This document shows, one piece after another, positions 18,906-29,769 of a stretch of 64,000 bases of DNA; within the stretch, counting starts at the first letter, position 1; each line of letters begins with the position of its first letter. The notes beneath the pieces are model-generated. The model made no database searches, was not told the DNA's origin, and saw only the letters and a list, made by a program, of their open reading frames with translations. The position numbers were made by a program, and so were the translations under genes. The DNA comes from Phaeosaccion multiseriatum (Eukaryota; Ochrophyta, other classes). The DNA lies in NCBI GenBank assembly GCA_965112735.1, contig OZ218963.1:2728001-2792000 (forward strand), read 5' to 3'.

Positions 18906-20498
18906 CTTACTCGGCTCCAACTTGAGCTTGTGCTCCACCAACCGCGCAAGCACAGCATCCAAATGCTCCAGATGCTGCTCAACCGTAGCCGAAAACACAG
19001 CAATATCGTCCACAAAGCATGCCACATGCTCCTGAAGCCCCTTGAGCACCTTATTCATAAGCCGCACAAAGACTGCAGGCGCATTCTTCGCGCCCTGCGG
19101 CATCACTCGCCAAGCGTAAGTACCACTGTGGCACACAAAGGTGGATATGTCCTCTTCCGCTGCTGATGCCATCGGCGCATTGAAGTAGCCCGACATGATG
19201 TCCATCACCGAGAACACCTTGGAGCCGTGCATCTCTGCCAGCAGACCATCAATCACCGGCATCGCAGGGGCCTCCGTGCGACACGCATCATTCAGCTGAG
19301 ACAAGTCACACGTCATACGTACCACAGGCGTCCCATCCTCATGACACTTGGTTTTGCCAGCTGCGTCCGTCTTCAAGACCGCCATCAGCGGAGTGGCCCA
19401 GCTGGAAGTGCTGGGGCGAATGATGGCAGCCGCGAGAAGCTTGTCAATCTCAATCTCAATCCCCCGCCGCAAATGAGGAGGATACCGTCGAGCGGAGCTC
19501 CGAATGGGCTGCTGATTCGCATCCTTCAGTCCCCACTCAAAGAAGAGAGTATCCGTCCGACCGTAGTCACCAGGCCTCTGACAGAATGCTTGCGACCGAG
19601 CGCGAAGGATCGCCACCAGTCCCCAGCGTTGCACCTCCGTCCAGGCACCGTCGCCAATCGTGATAGCGTGCAGGGGCGACGGTAGCTCCCTGAGCCAGAA
19701 CTGAGCCCGCTCCGTAGTGAGCTTGGCACGGCGCCGCTGCTCCACCACAAGCTCTCCTGCATCCCACGACTCCACTCCACCACCAAGACAGCGACTCTCC
19801 TGCAGCACCGCTCGCAATTGGATAAGGAGCAGCAGCGCATTGGTCATATCCTGCTCCACCTTCTCCTGCTGCTGTAATGGGCGACTAGACCACAACGACA
19901 AGAGCTGTTGGGCCCATGCTGCCACAGCAACGTCCCCAACGCCGCTCAGACCCGTGCCAGCGGCTTGGTGTACATGGGGGCGCAGGAGCAGTAGCGCGGT
20001 CACAGCCCCTTCCTCCGCCGCAACCAAGCACTCGCGCAGACGTCCATACACTCGCTCTGACAGGTGAGGATACCACTCCTTGATCAACTGCACTCCTGCC
20101 ATCAGAGTCCCACCAGACGTGTCACTCTGACTACCGAGTCGCAAGGCACCATCCGCATGCAGTACCCACCCATCACCGCGTAGGTCAGTCAATGATGTGC
20201 CCACAGCCGCCGACGATGAACCTGCCTCGGACCGTAGTGGCGGTTCCTCCGACGCCACTGACGACGCCGCCCGTGTCGCAGGCCTGCTGGTGGAATCATC
20301 AGCCACCGCCACGTGGTGGACCTGCAGCTGGCCTGTACGAGGCGGTCGGAGCTCCTGCAACTGTGTCTGACGGCGTCGCGCTACCGCCGCCGGAGCCACC
20401 TGCTGCTGCACCACATTGGACCGCTGAACCTGCTGAGCTGCCGACGAATCCGCTCGCTTAAAGAGCTCTTCCCGCTGGGCCTTGTGCCGTCGCTGCAA
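18906..20498 (-). pseudogene. Element A pol: pre-RT region and N-terminal half of RT
   Basis: The frame follows an in-frame TAG at 20499-20501. A conserved pre-RT block (DGAWTEVQRWGLVAILR) is shared with element B. RT blocks follow: RSSARRYPPHLRRGIEIE, IIRPSTSSWATPLMAVLK, VRMTCDLSQLND, FSVMDIMSGYFNAPMA, MPQGAKNAP and the FVDD box. The frame breaks at EHKLKLEPSK, where element B inserted. The rest of RT lies at 3352-5224. Confidence 0.88.
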
Positions 20499-20501
20499 TG
20501 C

Positions 20502-23489
20502 CTACTGGCGTTGCTGCCGTGCCTGCTGCTGTGCCGCTTGTAACCGCTTGGCCTCCTGCGTTGCCAACCATGCTGCTGTCTCCTCCTTCGAGTCAACTCG
20601 TGGTGTGTCAGCTCGTCTGGCCGGCACTCGCACTGTCCCCCCCCAGGAGGCCGCCAAGGGCACGCGACGCTCCCGCGGCACCTGTCGTTGCCCCAAGTCG
20701 CTCCCCCAAGCGAGACGAAGCCCTCGGCGATGCCAGGCGCAGGAGCCGTCAGCGCACAGCTCCCGTCGCAGCGGCAAAACTTGTCGTCGCACTTGCTCAT
20801 GGCGCTCCAACACTGCTTGCCGATGAACCTGGTCCCACAGCACAGGAGACTCCACAAGCATTGATGCCACTCTCCGACGTTGCCGCTGCAACCGCCCAGC
20901 ACCCACTCGACTCTGACGACACTGACTCCCCTTCTTGCCTTGGCGCTGCAAATGCTGAAACCGGGCCTTCACTGTCGGCTGAGGCACCAGAGTCGATGGC
21001 ACCCCCACCTCAGTCCGTGGGTGCGTCAGGGCCTGCACCGGCACAGCTTGCAGCGGAAGCGCCGTAGCCCCCAGCTCAGCCTCCTCTGGTACTACCGAGC
21101 AGCGAATTACAGGCCCCTGCGGTGGGTACCAGACCTGCTCAGCTCCTGCTTCAGCTTCAGACGGCTGCAGCGACACCTCCTCCTCCACCACAGACTCAAC
21201 CGCCTCCCGCGCCTTGGACCATGGCAGCCTGCGCGTCACCACACACCTCACCATCCCGCCAAGAGCACCAAGCCAGGAGGAGGGGGCCGCTGCAGTCTCC
21301 GGCACGGTATCTGAAGAAGCCGGCTCAGCGAGCATGAGCGCGGCCACCTCAGCACTCGCCTCCGAGTCGAGCAAGCAAGAAGCAGTGCCGATGACCTGCC
21401 CAGGAACGACCACAATGACCTGATTGTGGTGATTCTGCACTGTGATTCGGTAACTCTGCCCCCCAGCATACACACCATCTTTGTGCGCCACTAGAACCTG
21501 CTCGTGCTCCAGCCACCAGAGAACGTCCGCCTCCGCTGCCAAGTGTCCGTGAGCGCCCAGCTCCACCACCGCCTGGACACCCTCACCGATGCCCGTAAGC
21601 TCGAGGAGAAGGGACCCCGTCTGTCCAGGTCCCAAGCTCAAAGCCTCCACAGCACGTACCGCCCCAACAGCAGCGTTGCCGTCCACCACTGCCAGCACTT
21701 GCACAGCCAAGGCATCGGACGGACGAGCATCCGACGTGGCCTCCTCCGAAGGAGTCGGAAGTACGTAGAGCTGCTTCGCACGATGATCGACAACTGCCCC
21801 TACTTGGGTGAAGAAATCCTGCCCCAAGAAGATGGGCCGCGCCAAGTGGTCCACCACATGACAGGGTAGCACCGGCTGGCACGTCGGCGTGAGTCCCACC
21901 TGGAGCCAAACAAGCCCTCTGGACATAGTCTTGGCACGATTGTCAGCGTAAGACACCTGCACCCCCTTCTGCGTGGCGAGCTCTGACCGCTCCACCGTGC
22001 CATCCGAAACCAGTTGATTGAAGCAGGCTGTCGAGATGCAGCCCGCTCCTGTGCACCCACTGTCCATCAAGGCTGTAAAGGCGCTCTTCTCCACGGCGTC
22101 GGCTGCACTGGCATCCCGTGGAGCGGTAGCAGCCAAGCAATGCCGAGCGTCACTGACCTTCACTGGCGAGCGTACCGTAACCTCGATCGTGTGACCCCGC
22201 CCTACTGGGACTGCCGTACGACCCGTGGCAGCCACCGCTTCGGCAATCTCGGCTCGCCGCACTGCTGTCTGCAAGGCGGCCACCCCCCCCGGAGCGTCCT
22301 CCATCCGCACACGGTAGAGAGCCAAGGCAGCGCGTTGCACACACCCCTCGCACATATCACACTCACTGTCAACAGCCGACGCACAGGCACAAGCTCCCGA
22401 ACTGGGGGGCTCCTTGAGCAGAGCGACTCCCGCGCCAGGCTCCAAAGCTACTGCATGACAAGCACGCACAAACGGATCAAGGGCAAGCGTGTGCAGCCCC
22501 GCCTCCTCCGTCAACACAGCCGTGAAAGCAGCCTCCGGCTGATGCTGCTGTGCTGCTGATGTCGCACGAGCACGCTGCCTCCGCTGCTTCCTCGGTACCC
22601 GCCGTCGAAGAGCCACTGCGCGCCTCGCTGCATCCTGCTGCTCCTGTGCCGCCTGCTCGTCACCCTTGCGCAGCGCTGCCTTCGCCTGCTGGGCACGCCG
22701 TCTCAACCACTTTGCTGCCACCCTCTGCTCAGTCCTGCTCCGCCCCTCCGCCGGAGGCACCGCTGGAGACGTCAGCGGCAGGGTCCAAAGGCTCTGCTCC
22801 TGCTGCTGAAGCTGAACCTCCTCCTGCTGCTGAAGCTGAACCTGCCACGCCCACTGTTCATGTTCCCCCGTGGGAGTGAATGGCGGAAGAGATGCTGCCC
22901 CGAGAGGCAAGGCCCGCACGAGGCCCATGGCCTTGGCCTGTCGAGGCGTCACCAGGGAGCACAGCTGCTGAGGCTGAAGCTCATCGCTTGGCGGTGGGCT
23001 GGGCTTTGCAACCTGGACGGCAGCCTCGACAGCATGACCCTGCTGCTGCTCCAATTGCTCCGGCTGCCCCCCCGCCACCTGTGGCTGCTGCTCGGCAGCA
23101 GGACCCTGCTGTTGCTCCAGTTGCACCTGCGGTCCCGCCGGCTGCTGCTGCAGCTGCTGCTGCTGCTGTCCCAGCCGCTGTTGCCGCTCCTTCGCCGCGC
23201 TCTCGACCCAGCGCCGGGGATGCAGTGCACGCTGTTCCGGGAGCGCACACGCACGCACCCGCTCCAAACCCCTTGCATCCATCCAGACAGACTCGTGTTG
23301 CGCAACGGGTGCCGCCGCGCACTCAACCTCCCCAACTGCCGACTGCGGCGCCTGCTGCGCCGGGCACTCACCCGCAACGACTGCATCCTCCTGGCGCAGA
23401 GGCAGCGGCAGCGCGACATCAGGTCCGCTCGACAGCTCGACCGCAGAGCCGGGCTGCTGTGCTTCGACTAAGCACACGGAGCGTACCAC
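20502..23489 (-). pseudogene. Element A pol N-terminal part with protease
   Basis: A 995-codon frame lying between two TAG codons. It is Gln-rich at the start, then holds a retropepsin-like domain with active site ALMDSGCTGAGC (D-S-G rather than D-T-G) and the downstream RPIFLGQDFFTQVG segment, parallel to element B. The C-terminus is Arg/Gln-rich. Both bounding TAG codons sit in CAG-rich context and look like CAG-to-TAG changes, so protease and RT were probably once in one frame. Confidence 0.82.
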
Positions 23490-24269
23490 TGGACACGGCT
23501 GCTGCTGCTGCTGCTGCTACTGCTCGACTGCGGAAGCCGCTGGCGCAGCCTCCTGGTGCGCGCCCTCCACGACTACCTCTACTGCACGCTGCGCCTGCTG
23601 CTGTACCGCCGTCATCTCCGTGTGCTCACCAGCAACGACTGCATCCGGGCCGTCAGTGCCCCTCGACTGCTCGACCACAGAGCGTACCACAGGACCCGGC
23701 TGCTGCTCTAGCTGCCACTCCGGCTGCTGGCGCTGCGGCTGCTGCGGCTGCCGCTCCGACGCTGGCAGCTGCTCGACCGCGGACGGCGCAGCCAGGCACA
23801 GCCTCTCTGTGCGCACCCTCCCCGACTACCTCTACTGCACGGCGCTGCTGCTGCGCCTGCTGCTGCGCCTGCTGCTGCACCGCCGTCACCTCCGTGGGCG
23901 CACTACCCACTACTGCATGCTCGGGACACCGATGCTGCGGCAGCTCTGCATGCTGCTGCTGCTGCTGATGCTGCTGCTGCTGCTGCTGCTGTTGCTGCTG
24001 CCGTCGTAGCCGAGCACGTCTGAGTCTGTTGCCACACCACATGTCACTCCGATAAACTCTGATGGGTGACTCCTGCTCTACACGACTAGCCTGACCGCTC
24101 CTACGCTGAGCGTCGGCATGGGGCAAAAACAAGATAGGTGCGAAGTACATTCATTATCTTCTACACTGCTCTTGCCTGCCCTCCCCCCCTGTTCCCCCAC
24201 GCCGACGCTATCCTCACGCGCTGCGGTCGTGGTCCCCAGGGCTGCTGGCCAAGCAGCCCCGGGGCACCG
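23490..24269 (-). pseudogene. Degenerate Gln-rich gag-pol spacer of element A
   Basis: CAG-rich sequence with two imperfect tandem copies of a unit encoding TAVQQQAQ..AVEVV.EGAH.EA. The copies are in different frames and one frame contains a TAG after a CAG codon near 23517. A (CAG)n run lies at about 23946-24002. The gag stop (TGA) is at 24270. Only fragments of a continuous protein remain. Confidence 0.6.
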
Positions 24270-24570
24270 TCAGCCTTCGAACTTGAACCCGTCCTGCGCC
24301 GCCAGAGTGCCCGCCACCATTGCTGCCACGGATTCAGACATGTCGGACTCCTGGTGCAGCGCTCTGACCGCCTGCCGCCGCTGCACGCGACTCACAATGC
24401 CGAGCAGCTCCTCACGCGTAGCCGGGATGGCGTTGCATTCTATCCAGCCATGGCCGGCGCGGCGACAAGTCATGCAGTTAAATGGGGCATTGCCGTTGCC
24501 ACGCTGCTTGACCGAGCCGTGGAACAGCAAGGGCCGCTGCTGGGTGGGCGTGAGCCGCGGCTGCTGCGCC

Positions 24571-24608
<38 letters not shown>

Positions 24609-25478
24609 TGCATTCACCCCCACCTCCTGTGACGGCTGATGGTCCAGATGCTGCTCCACCGAATTCACGGCCACTTCCAGATGCTGCTCCACCGCATTCA
24701 CTGCCACTCCCCCGCGCGGAGTGCGCAGACCACCACCACCACCACCACGGGCCCGCGGAGCCCCACCAGTAGAAGCGAGAGCGAGTGGGCTACCAGCCTG
24801 GAGCACACGAGTCGCCGCAGGAAATGCCTTCTTGTAGGAGGCGTAGAAGTCACTCCACGAGGGAGTCTCCGACTCCCAGCGCAGCCAGAAGTTGGTCATG
24901 CCGTCAGTTAATGGCAACGAGCCGTGACGAAGCCGAATCTCGACCTCTGGCCGCAGCACCGCCAGCAGGCCCGTAACCAAGGCTTGCTCATCCGTGGCCT
25001 GCCCCGTCACCTGCGCCAGACACAGAGAGAGTTCCGCCAGCTTGGTGAGCAGCCTGGCGAGCGCCTGGTTCACCTCGGCAGGAACGGTGGACGCTTCCAG
25101 AGGCTTAGCCTCCCGCACCAACGTCTGGACAAGCTGCTGGAGGCCGTCTCGCGCAACAGGAACGCCGAAGAGACGCAACAGACACCTCGCGAGCAATTGG
25201 AACTGTGCACTCTCCGTCTCCCACTCCAATGTGACGTGCTGGTCGCCCTCCATCCACGACGCACCCTTCTGAGCCTCCGCCAGGACAGTGGCCTGATCCA
25301 CTGCACCCAAGTCGGCCAGCACTCGCTGCTCCATCACCCGCCCTTGGCCCGGAAGCACGGACCCAGTAGAAGTCAAGATCTCCTGTCCTTGCAGAATACT
25401 CACCCAGTCGTACATGATTGCGAGCACCACAGCACGAGGATGAGGCTGTCCAGCCGCATCGAATAGAGAGGGAAGTTT
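24270..25478 (-). pseudogene. Element A gag, C-terminal part with CCHC knuckle
   Basis: It continues gag after the hairpin cluster, in frame once one GTTT copy is removed. A capsid-like helical region (IMYDWVSILQGQEIL to FYASYKKAFPAAT) is followed by a linker with a Gln run and repeated VNAVEQH motifs. The zinc knuckle is CMTCRRAGHGWIEC (C-x2-C-x4-H-x4-C). The frame ends AAQDGFKFEG. Confidence 0.85.
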
Positions 25479-26619
25479 TGTTAGAAGTCGTGCTTTTGCT
25501 AGACTGGTACCTACCCTCTGAATTCAGACCGGGAGGTACCAGTCTAGCAAAAGCACGACTGCTAACAAGCCCATTGCTAGAAGTCGAGCCCCCCCCCCCC
25601 CCACCGCACATAGTGGAGAGAAGTAATGTTAGAAGTCGTGCTTTTGCTAGACTGGTACCTACCCTCTGAATTCAGACCGGGAGGTACCAGTCTAGCAAAA
25701 GCACGACTTCTAACAAAGCCCTAATGCTAGAAGTCGAACCCCCCCCCCCCCACCGCACATAGTGGAGAGAAGTAACTCGCAGTCTGAGAATCAGACTAAT
25801 GGGTGCCAGCCGGTACCAGTTTTCGCCGAAAAACACACTTTTTTCACAAGCTACAGCCAGGATTCGAACTCGCAATGGCCTTGTTAGAAGTCGTGCTTTT
25901 GCTAGACTGGTACCTACCCTCTGAATTCAGACCGGGAGGTACCAGTCTAGCAAAAGCACGACTTCTAACAAGGCCATTGCGAGTTCGAATCCTGGCTGTA
26001 GCTTGTGAAAAAAGTGTGTTTTTCGGCGAAAACTGGTACCGGCTGGCACCCATTAGTCTGATTCCCAGACTGCGAGTTACTTCTCTCCACTATGTGCGGT
26101 GGGGGGGGGGGGGTTCGACTTCTAGCATTAGGGCTTGTTAGAAGTCGTGCTTTTGCTAGACTGGTACCTCCCGGTCTGAATTCAGAGGGTAGGTACCAGT
26201 CTAGCAAAAGCACGACTTCTAACAGTAACTCGCAGTCTGGGAATCAGACTAATGGGTGCAAGCCGGTACCAGTTTTCGCCGAAAAACACGCTTTTTTCAC
26301 GCCGCGCGTCTGAATTCAGACCGGGAGGTACCAGTCTAGCAAAAGCACGACTTCTAACAAGGCCATTGCGAGTTCGAACCCTGGCTGTAGCTTGTGAAAA
26401 AAGCGTGTTTTTCGGCGAAAACTGGTACCGGCTTGCACCCATTAGTCTGATTCCCAGACTGCGAGTTACTTCTCTCCACTATGTGCGGTGGGGGGGGGGG
26501 GGGTCGACTTCTAGCAATGGGCTTGTTAGAAGTCGTGCTTTTGCTAGACTGGTACCTACCCTCTGAATATTTTTATTCAGAGGGTAGGTACCAGTCTAGC
26601 AAAAGCACGACTTCTAACA
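25479..26619. mobile_element. Composite cluster of nested hairpin elements
   Basis: Flanked by GTTT at 25475-25478 and 26620-26623. It contains five full family-H hairpins (25479-25567, 25627-25715, 25882-25970, 26136-26224 and 26524-26619) and a half one (about 26309-26359). They are separated by copies, in both orientations, of a module with a poly-C/poly-G tract, a CACATAGTGGAGAGAAGTAA block, a CCAGTTTTCGCCGAAAAAC block and a GTTCGAATCC motif. The last hairpin has an A/T-rich loop instead of GAATTC. No protein is encoded. Removal restores element A gag. Confidence 0.85.
25627..26224. repeat. 598-bp palindrome centred on a family-H hairpin
   Basis: The arms 25627-25881 and 25971-26224 are reverse complements with few mismatches. 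The central hairpin is 25882-25970, so the symmetry runs through hairpins inside the arms. Such a long palindrome is normally unstable in DNA replication. It may also be hard to assemble, so its exact form here should be treated with some caution. Confidence 0.8.
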
Positions 26620-26623
26620 GTTT

Positions 26624-27619
26624 CCGCTCCTGGAGCACACGGATAGCACCCACGGGCGGCGTGATCGTCTGCCCCGTATGACGGGCGGGCGCCTGCAGCA
26701 CATCCAGTGCCTGCTGCCGTGCCCGCGCCCGCTCCCGTTCCATGTCCCGCTGTAGCATATCCTTAACCTGCTGCTGCAGCACCTCTACCCCCCCCTGTGC
26801 GGCGTCCTTAACCTGCTGGAGCTGCGCCGCGAACAGCTCCCGCTGCAACGTCTCCACCTCCAACTGAGCAGCACCCTCAGTCGGCCGCTGCAGCTGCGGC
26901 GACCCCGCCATCTGTCGCTGCAGCTCCACCGTAAACTCCCGCTGCTGCTCCGCCCCCCGCGAGAGCCGCAGCACCTCCAGTTCCCGCTGCAGGGCCGCCG
27001 TCTCCGCCTTGCTCTCCCGCAGTTGGGCCGCCATGAGCTGCGCAGCTTGGTGCTGCGTCAGCATCTCAAGCCCCTCCTGGAGAACCCGCGTGTCCTCCTG
27101 CTCCGGTGTCTTCTCTCCCTCCGCTGGCTGATCCACCACCCGAGCCCCGCCAGACGCACCAACAAGAGGGAACAAGGGCGTTCCAACCAGATTCCACACC
27201 GTGCTCTCCTCCTGGCCCACCGACTCTGCAGCACCCGAGTGGAAAGAAACCTCCGACTCCGCCACCTGCAGCGGCCTCACCCCAGCAGCAGAAGGGGAAG
27301 CTGCAGCAGCCGTAATCGCAGACCCCTCAAAAAATCCTCCTGCGTCCTGGAACGAGCTCTCAGAAGGCTCACGGAACGAGCTCTCAGACGGCTCACGAGA
27401 CTCCGCCGAGGGCGACTCCAGTGACTCCTCCCTGCGCAACGCCTCCCGCACACGGTCCACAGCCCCAGGGCTGGCAGTGACCTCCGCAGGAGGAGCAGCA
27501 GCTTCCGATACCACAGCCCCCACGTCCGCAGCACCACGATCAGCTCCACCGCCCTCAGCGTCACTCGTAGCGCCCTCCGTCGATGCAAGGCGCAGGAAGT
27601 CCATCACCTCCTCAGCCAT
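26624..27619 (-). pseudogene. Element A gag, N-terminal part
   Basis: The first ATG after the 5' LTR is at 27619 (MAEEVMDFLRLASTEG). An Ala/Ser/Glu-rich region with a duplicated REPSESSF motif leads into a long predicted coiled coil, with Leu/Gln/Glu heptads from ALQRELEVLRL to RDMERERARARQQ. The frame is cut at ERK by the hairpin cluster and resumes at 25478. Coiled-coil N-termini are common in gag proteins and could drive assembly. Confidence 0.78.
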
Positions 27620-27746
27620 TGCCACCCTAGCAACCCTAAAGCTGTCAACGGCCTTAAGCTGGGCAGCTGGAAGCAAAGCTCAGGCCAACACAATAAATCA
27701 GCCTCAAAGCTGGATCTCAGACCTGTGTCTTTCGGGTCTTCCGGGT

Positions 27747-27930
27747 TGTCGAAACTACCGACAGCTAGCCTCAAAGCCAAGCTAGAGCAGAGCAGAAGCT
27801 GAAGCAAGCACCCGGAAGCCAGCCCACACGCAGGCTGCGCTTACAGGATTTACCGTCTCGTTGGCCCGTTTTCCGGCCGTTACACTACTGATTGGGTCCC
27901 CAAGGGACCCCAACTAGGCCACTTCTAACA
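27747..27930 (-). mobile_element. 5' LTR of element A
   Basis: A 184-bp repeat in the same orientation as 406-600. The two differ chiefly in one block after CTGCGCTT: a short ACAGGATT here against a longer stretch with the poly(A) signal in the 3' copy. It abuts the truncated copy A' directly at 27931. The leader towards gag starts ACCCGGAAGACC, and I see no TGG-type primer-binding site. Confidence 0.82.
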
Positions 27931-28799
27931 TCTGGCTGCGGCTGCGGCGGTGGTCAATGGGAGGCGCTGCGACTACCACGGGAGATTGCAGCTGAAGAAC
28001 GCCTCACGCCGTTGGCCGACGCCCCTGCGACCCGGAACCAAGGTGATGTTGTATCGTCCTGGTGCCGCCGCCCAGCAAGAAGGGGAAGAACTCGAAGGGC
28101 CCCCGTCAGCGCAACTCAAGGCTCTGCAGCATTCGTGGGATGGTCCTTATACAGTCTTGCCTTGGCCATCTCTGGGGGCCTACTGTGCTCAGCATGGGCG
28201 GGTGAGTGAAGAGCACTATCAGGTCATGCAGCGCAGCGCAGTGTATCTGTCTATGAAACGGGTGCGCGGCAATGGTGTGGAGCAGCTGCAACGGGCCTAC
28301 CACAGAGACTTGACGAAGCCGTTCATCGATGGGGTGAGCGAGCGGCCCTTCGGTCTCCCGGAAGGGTTCGCCAGGTATCATATCCGTTGGTGCTCTCCTC
28401 AGTGGGCTACCAGCGCAATGCAGGAGCAGCGTAGCTTAGAGCTGGACGAGCGAGGTGAGTGAAGGGAAAGCGCCCACGCTGGCGAGGATTGTGAAGTTCC
28501 GCTGGCGCAAAGCCACGCGGCTGCCACTGCGGCGAGAGTATAACGTGCGGTGGGCGGTGGCGGACGGCGGCACTTTCCAGACCTGGGAATGGGCTGAGTG
28601 GTTACTGGAGCGGGGACACGCCAAGGCCATAGAGGCGTTCGAGAACGCCCTTCCGCACACTGCCCTTGATCCAGGAGTGAATGTCAAAAGAGGCCATGGG
28701 TCTAAACGGGAAAGCACGATCCGTCTGCGGCAACATGAGAAGTGGGGCAGCGGGCTGGCGCACGAGACGCAATTCTATCGCTCGCATCTCGGCTTCTGA
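27931..28799 (+). pseudogene. Truncated sister copy A': integrase C-terminus
   Basis: Nearly identical to 639-1510 of element A but on the plus strand and starting inside the integrase gene. It lacks the four extra bases that shift the frame in A, but has its own 4-bp duplication (CGAGCGAG) near 28447, which shifts the frame after SLELDE. The chromodomain-like end and the final RSHLGF are present. It sits head-to-head with element A's 5' LTR. Confidence 0.85.
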
Positions 28800-28836
28800 G
28801 GGAGCTGGCGGAAGAGGCGGGGGTGTAGTGAGGGGG

Positions 28837-29014
28837 AGGAAGTGGCCTAGTTGGGGTTCCTTGGGGACCCAATCAGCAGGGTAACGGCCGGAAAACGGGC
28901 CAACGAGACGGTAAATCAGAAGTCAGCCTGCGTGTGGGCTGGCTTCCGGGTGCTTGCTTCAGCTTCTGCTCTGCTCTAGCTTGGCTTTGAGGCTAGCTGT
29001 CGGTAGTTTCGACA
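28837..29014 (+). mobile_element. 3' LTR of truncated copy A'
   Basis: The reverse complement of the LTR at 27747-27930, following a purine tract (GTAGTGAGGGGG). The first bases (TGTTA) are missing. The block after the CTGCGCTT equivalent again differs from both LTRs of A. It ends TTTCGACA at 29014. Confidence 0.8.
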
Positions 29015-29769
29015 CCTCATAGTTCTTGGGAGGGTTCCAAGGCAGGTTGCGGTCGCTCATAACCTTCATGCGCTCGCTTTGCTCTTGAGCTGCGGGCAAG
29101 TATAGACCGTGGATCAGAGTTGCCACACTTGAAGCAAGCCCGAGCCTTGGACTCACGTCCTTGCTTCTTCGGCTTCTTCAGAGGGGGGGCAGTTGCCCGA
29201 GAGTCCGCAGAGGCGGGAGCGTCGCGCTTCGGCTGCTGCTGCTGCTGCGGCTGCTGCTGCTGCTGCTGCTGTCGCCTACCGCCGCCAGCTGGCTTCTTGC
29301 CCCCACCAGTGATGACCAATCGCTGTATCTCCTCAAGAGAGGGCAGAGCGACAGCCCCATTAGAAGTGTCTTGCTGGATGCACCGGTAGATGGGCAAGTA
29401 CTGATCCACCATGAGGGTCAGTTGCTGGAGAAAGCGCACGTAGGTCTTCAGAAGATTCTTGTGAAGAGTGAAATACCTAGTGAGGTACCCCTTCAGCCCC
29501 TGAGGCAGGGCGATTGCACGCTTGAAGCAGAGCATTGCACAGAACTTGGCAAGACTCCGTGCTGACCTGAGTGTTGTCCTCCTTGCTTAAAGAAGACTCG
29601 AGTCTGGCCATGCTTCTCCAAGAGACCGTGCATCTGCTGATTGAGAGAGCCCACGGGATTCTGAGTATCCGGTGGCAGATAGAGCTTGCTCTTGAGGTCC
29701 TTCAGTAGGGCATTGCCATAGTCCGAACAGGAGCCGGCCTCAGGCTCTACCAGCTGCTGAAGGTGCTTG
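29015..29769 (-). pseudogene. Element F gag remnant, C-terminal part
   Basis: Continues the frame of 31159-31620 across element C2 (in frame at YKHLQQLVEPEAG). Frameshifts follow near 29590 and 29120. The clearest part is the 29017-29535 frame: capsid-like helices, a Gln-rich linker and KARACFKCGN, the first half of a CCHC-type knuckle, after which the frame is lost. It is a gag of an LTR element distinct from A and B. Its pol is not in the window. Confidence 0.65.

Larger units (their letters stand above)
406..27930 (-). mobile_element. Element A: Ty3/gypsy-type retrotransposon with nested insertions
   Basis: Direct LTRs at 27747-27930 (5') and 406-600 (3') enclose gag with a CCHC knuckle, a retropepsin-like protease, reverse transcriptase, RNase H, a 3'-5' exonuclease and an integrase ending in a chromodomain-like module, in the Ty3/gypsy order. 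About 15 kb of the span is foreign: element B (5225-18905), hairpin 3263-3351 and hairpin cluster 25479-26619. Without these, A is about 12.6 kb. It is inactive as it stands, because of the insertions, in-frame TAG codons and a 4-bp insertion in the integrase. No matching 4-bp duplication flanks it, so its ends may be recombinant. Confidence 0.85.

Noticed and set aside
20499-23519. TAG reassigned to glutamine in this genome
   Set aside because: Host genes here end with TAG (eIF3h at 52534-52536, thioredoxin at 45264-45266), so TAG is a stop.
25770-26470. tRNA gene in the GTTCGAATCC modules
   Set aside because: No cloverleaf could be drawn: the putative T-stem does not pair and the AGTCTG hairpin has a 5-base loop.
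25479-26619. Repeated hairpins with spacers as a CRISPR array
   Set aside because: Eukaryotic context, no regular spacer length, spacers are themselves repeated and inverted, and no cas genes are present.
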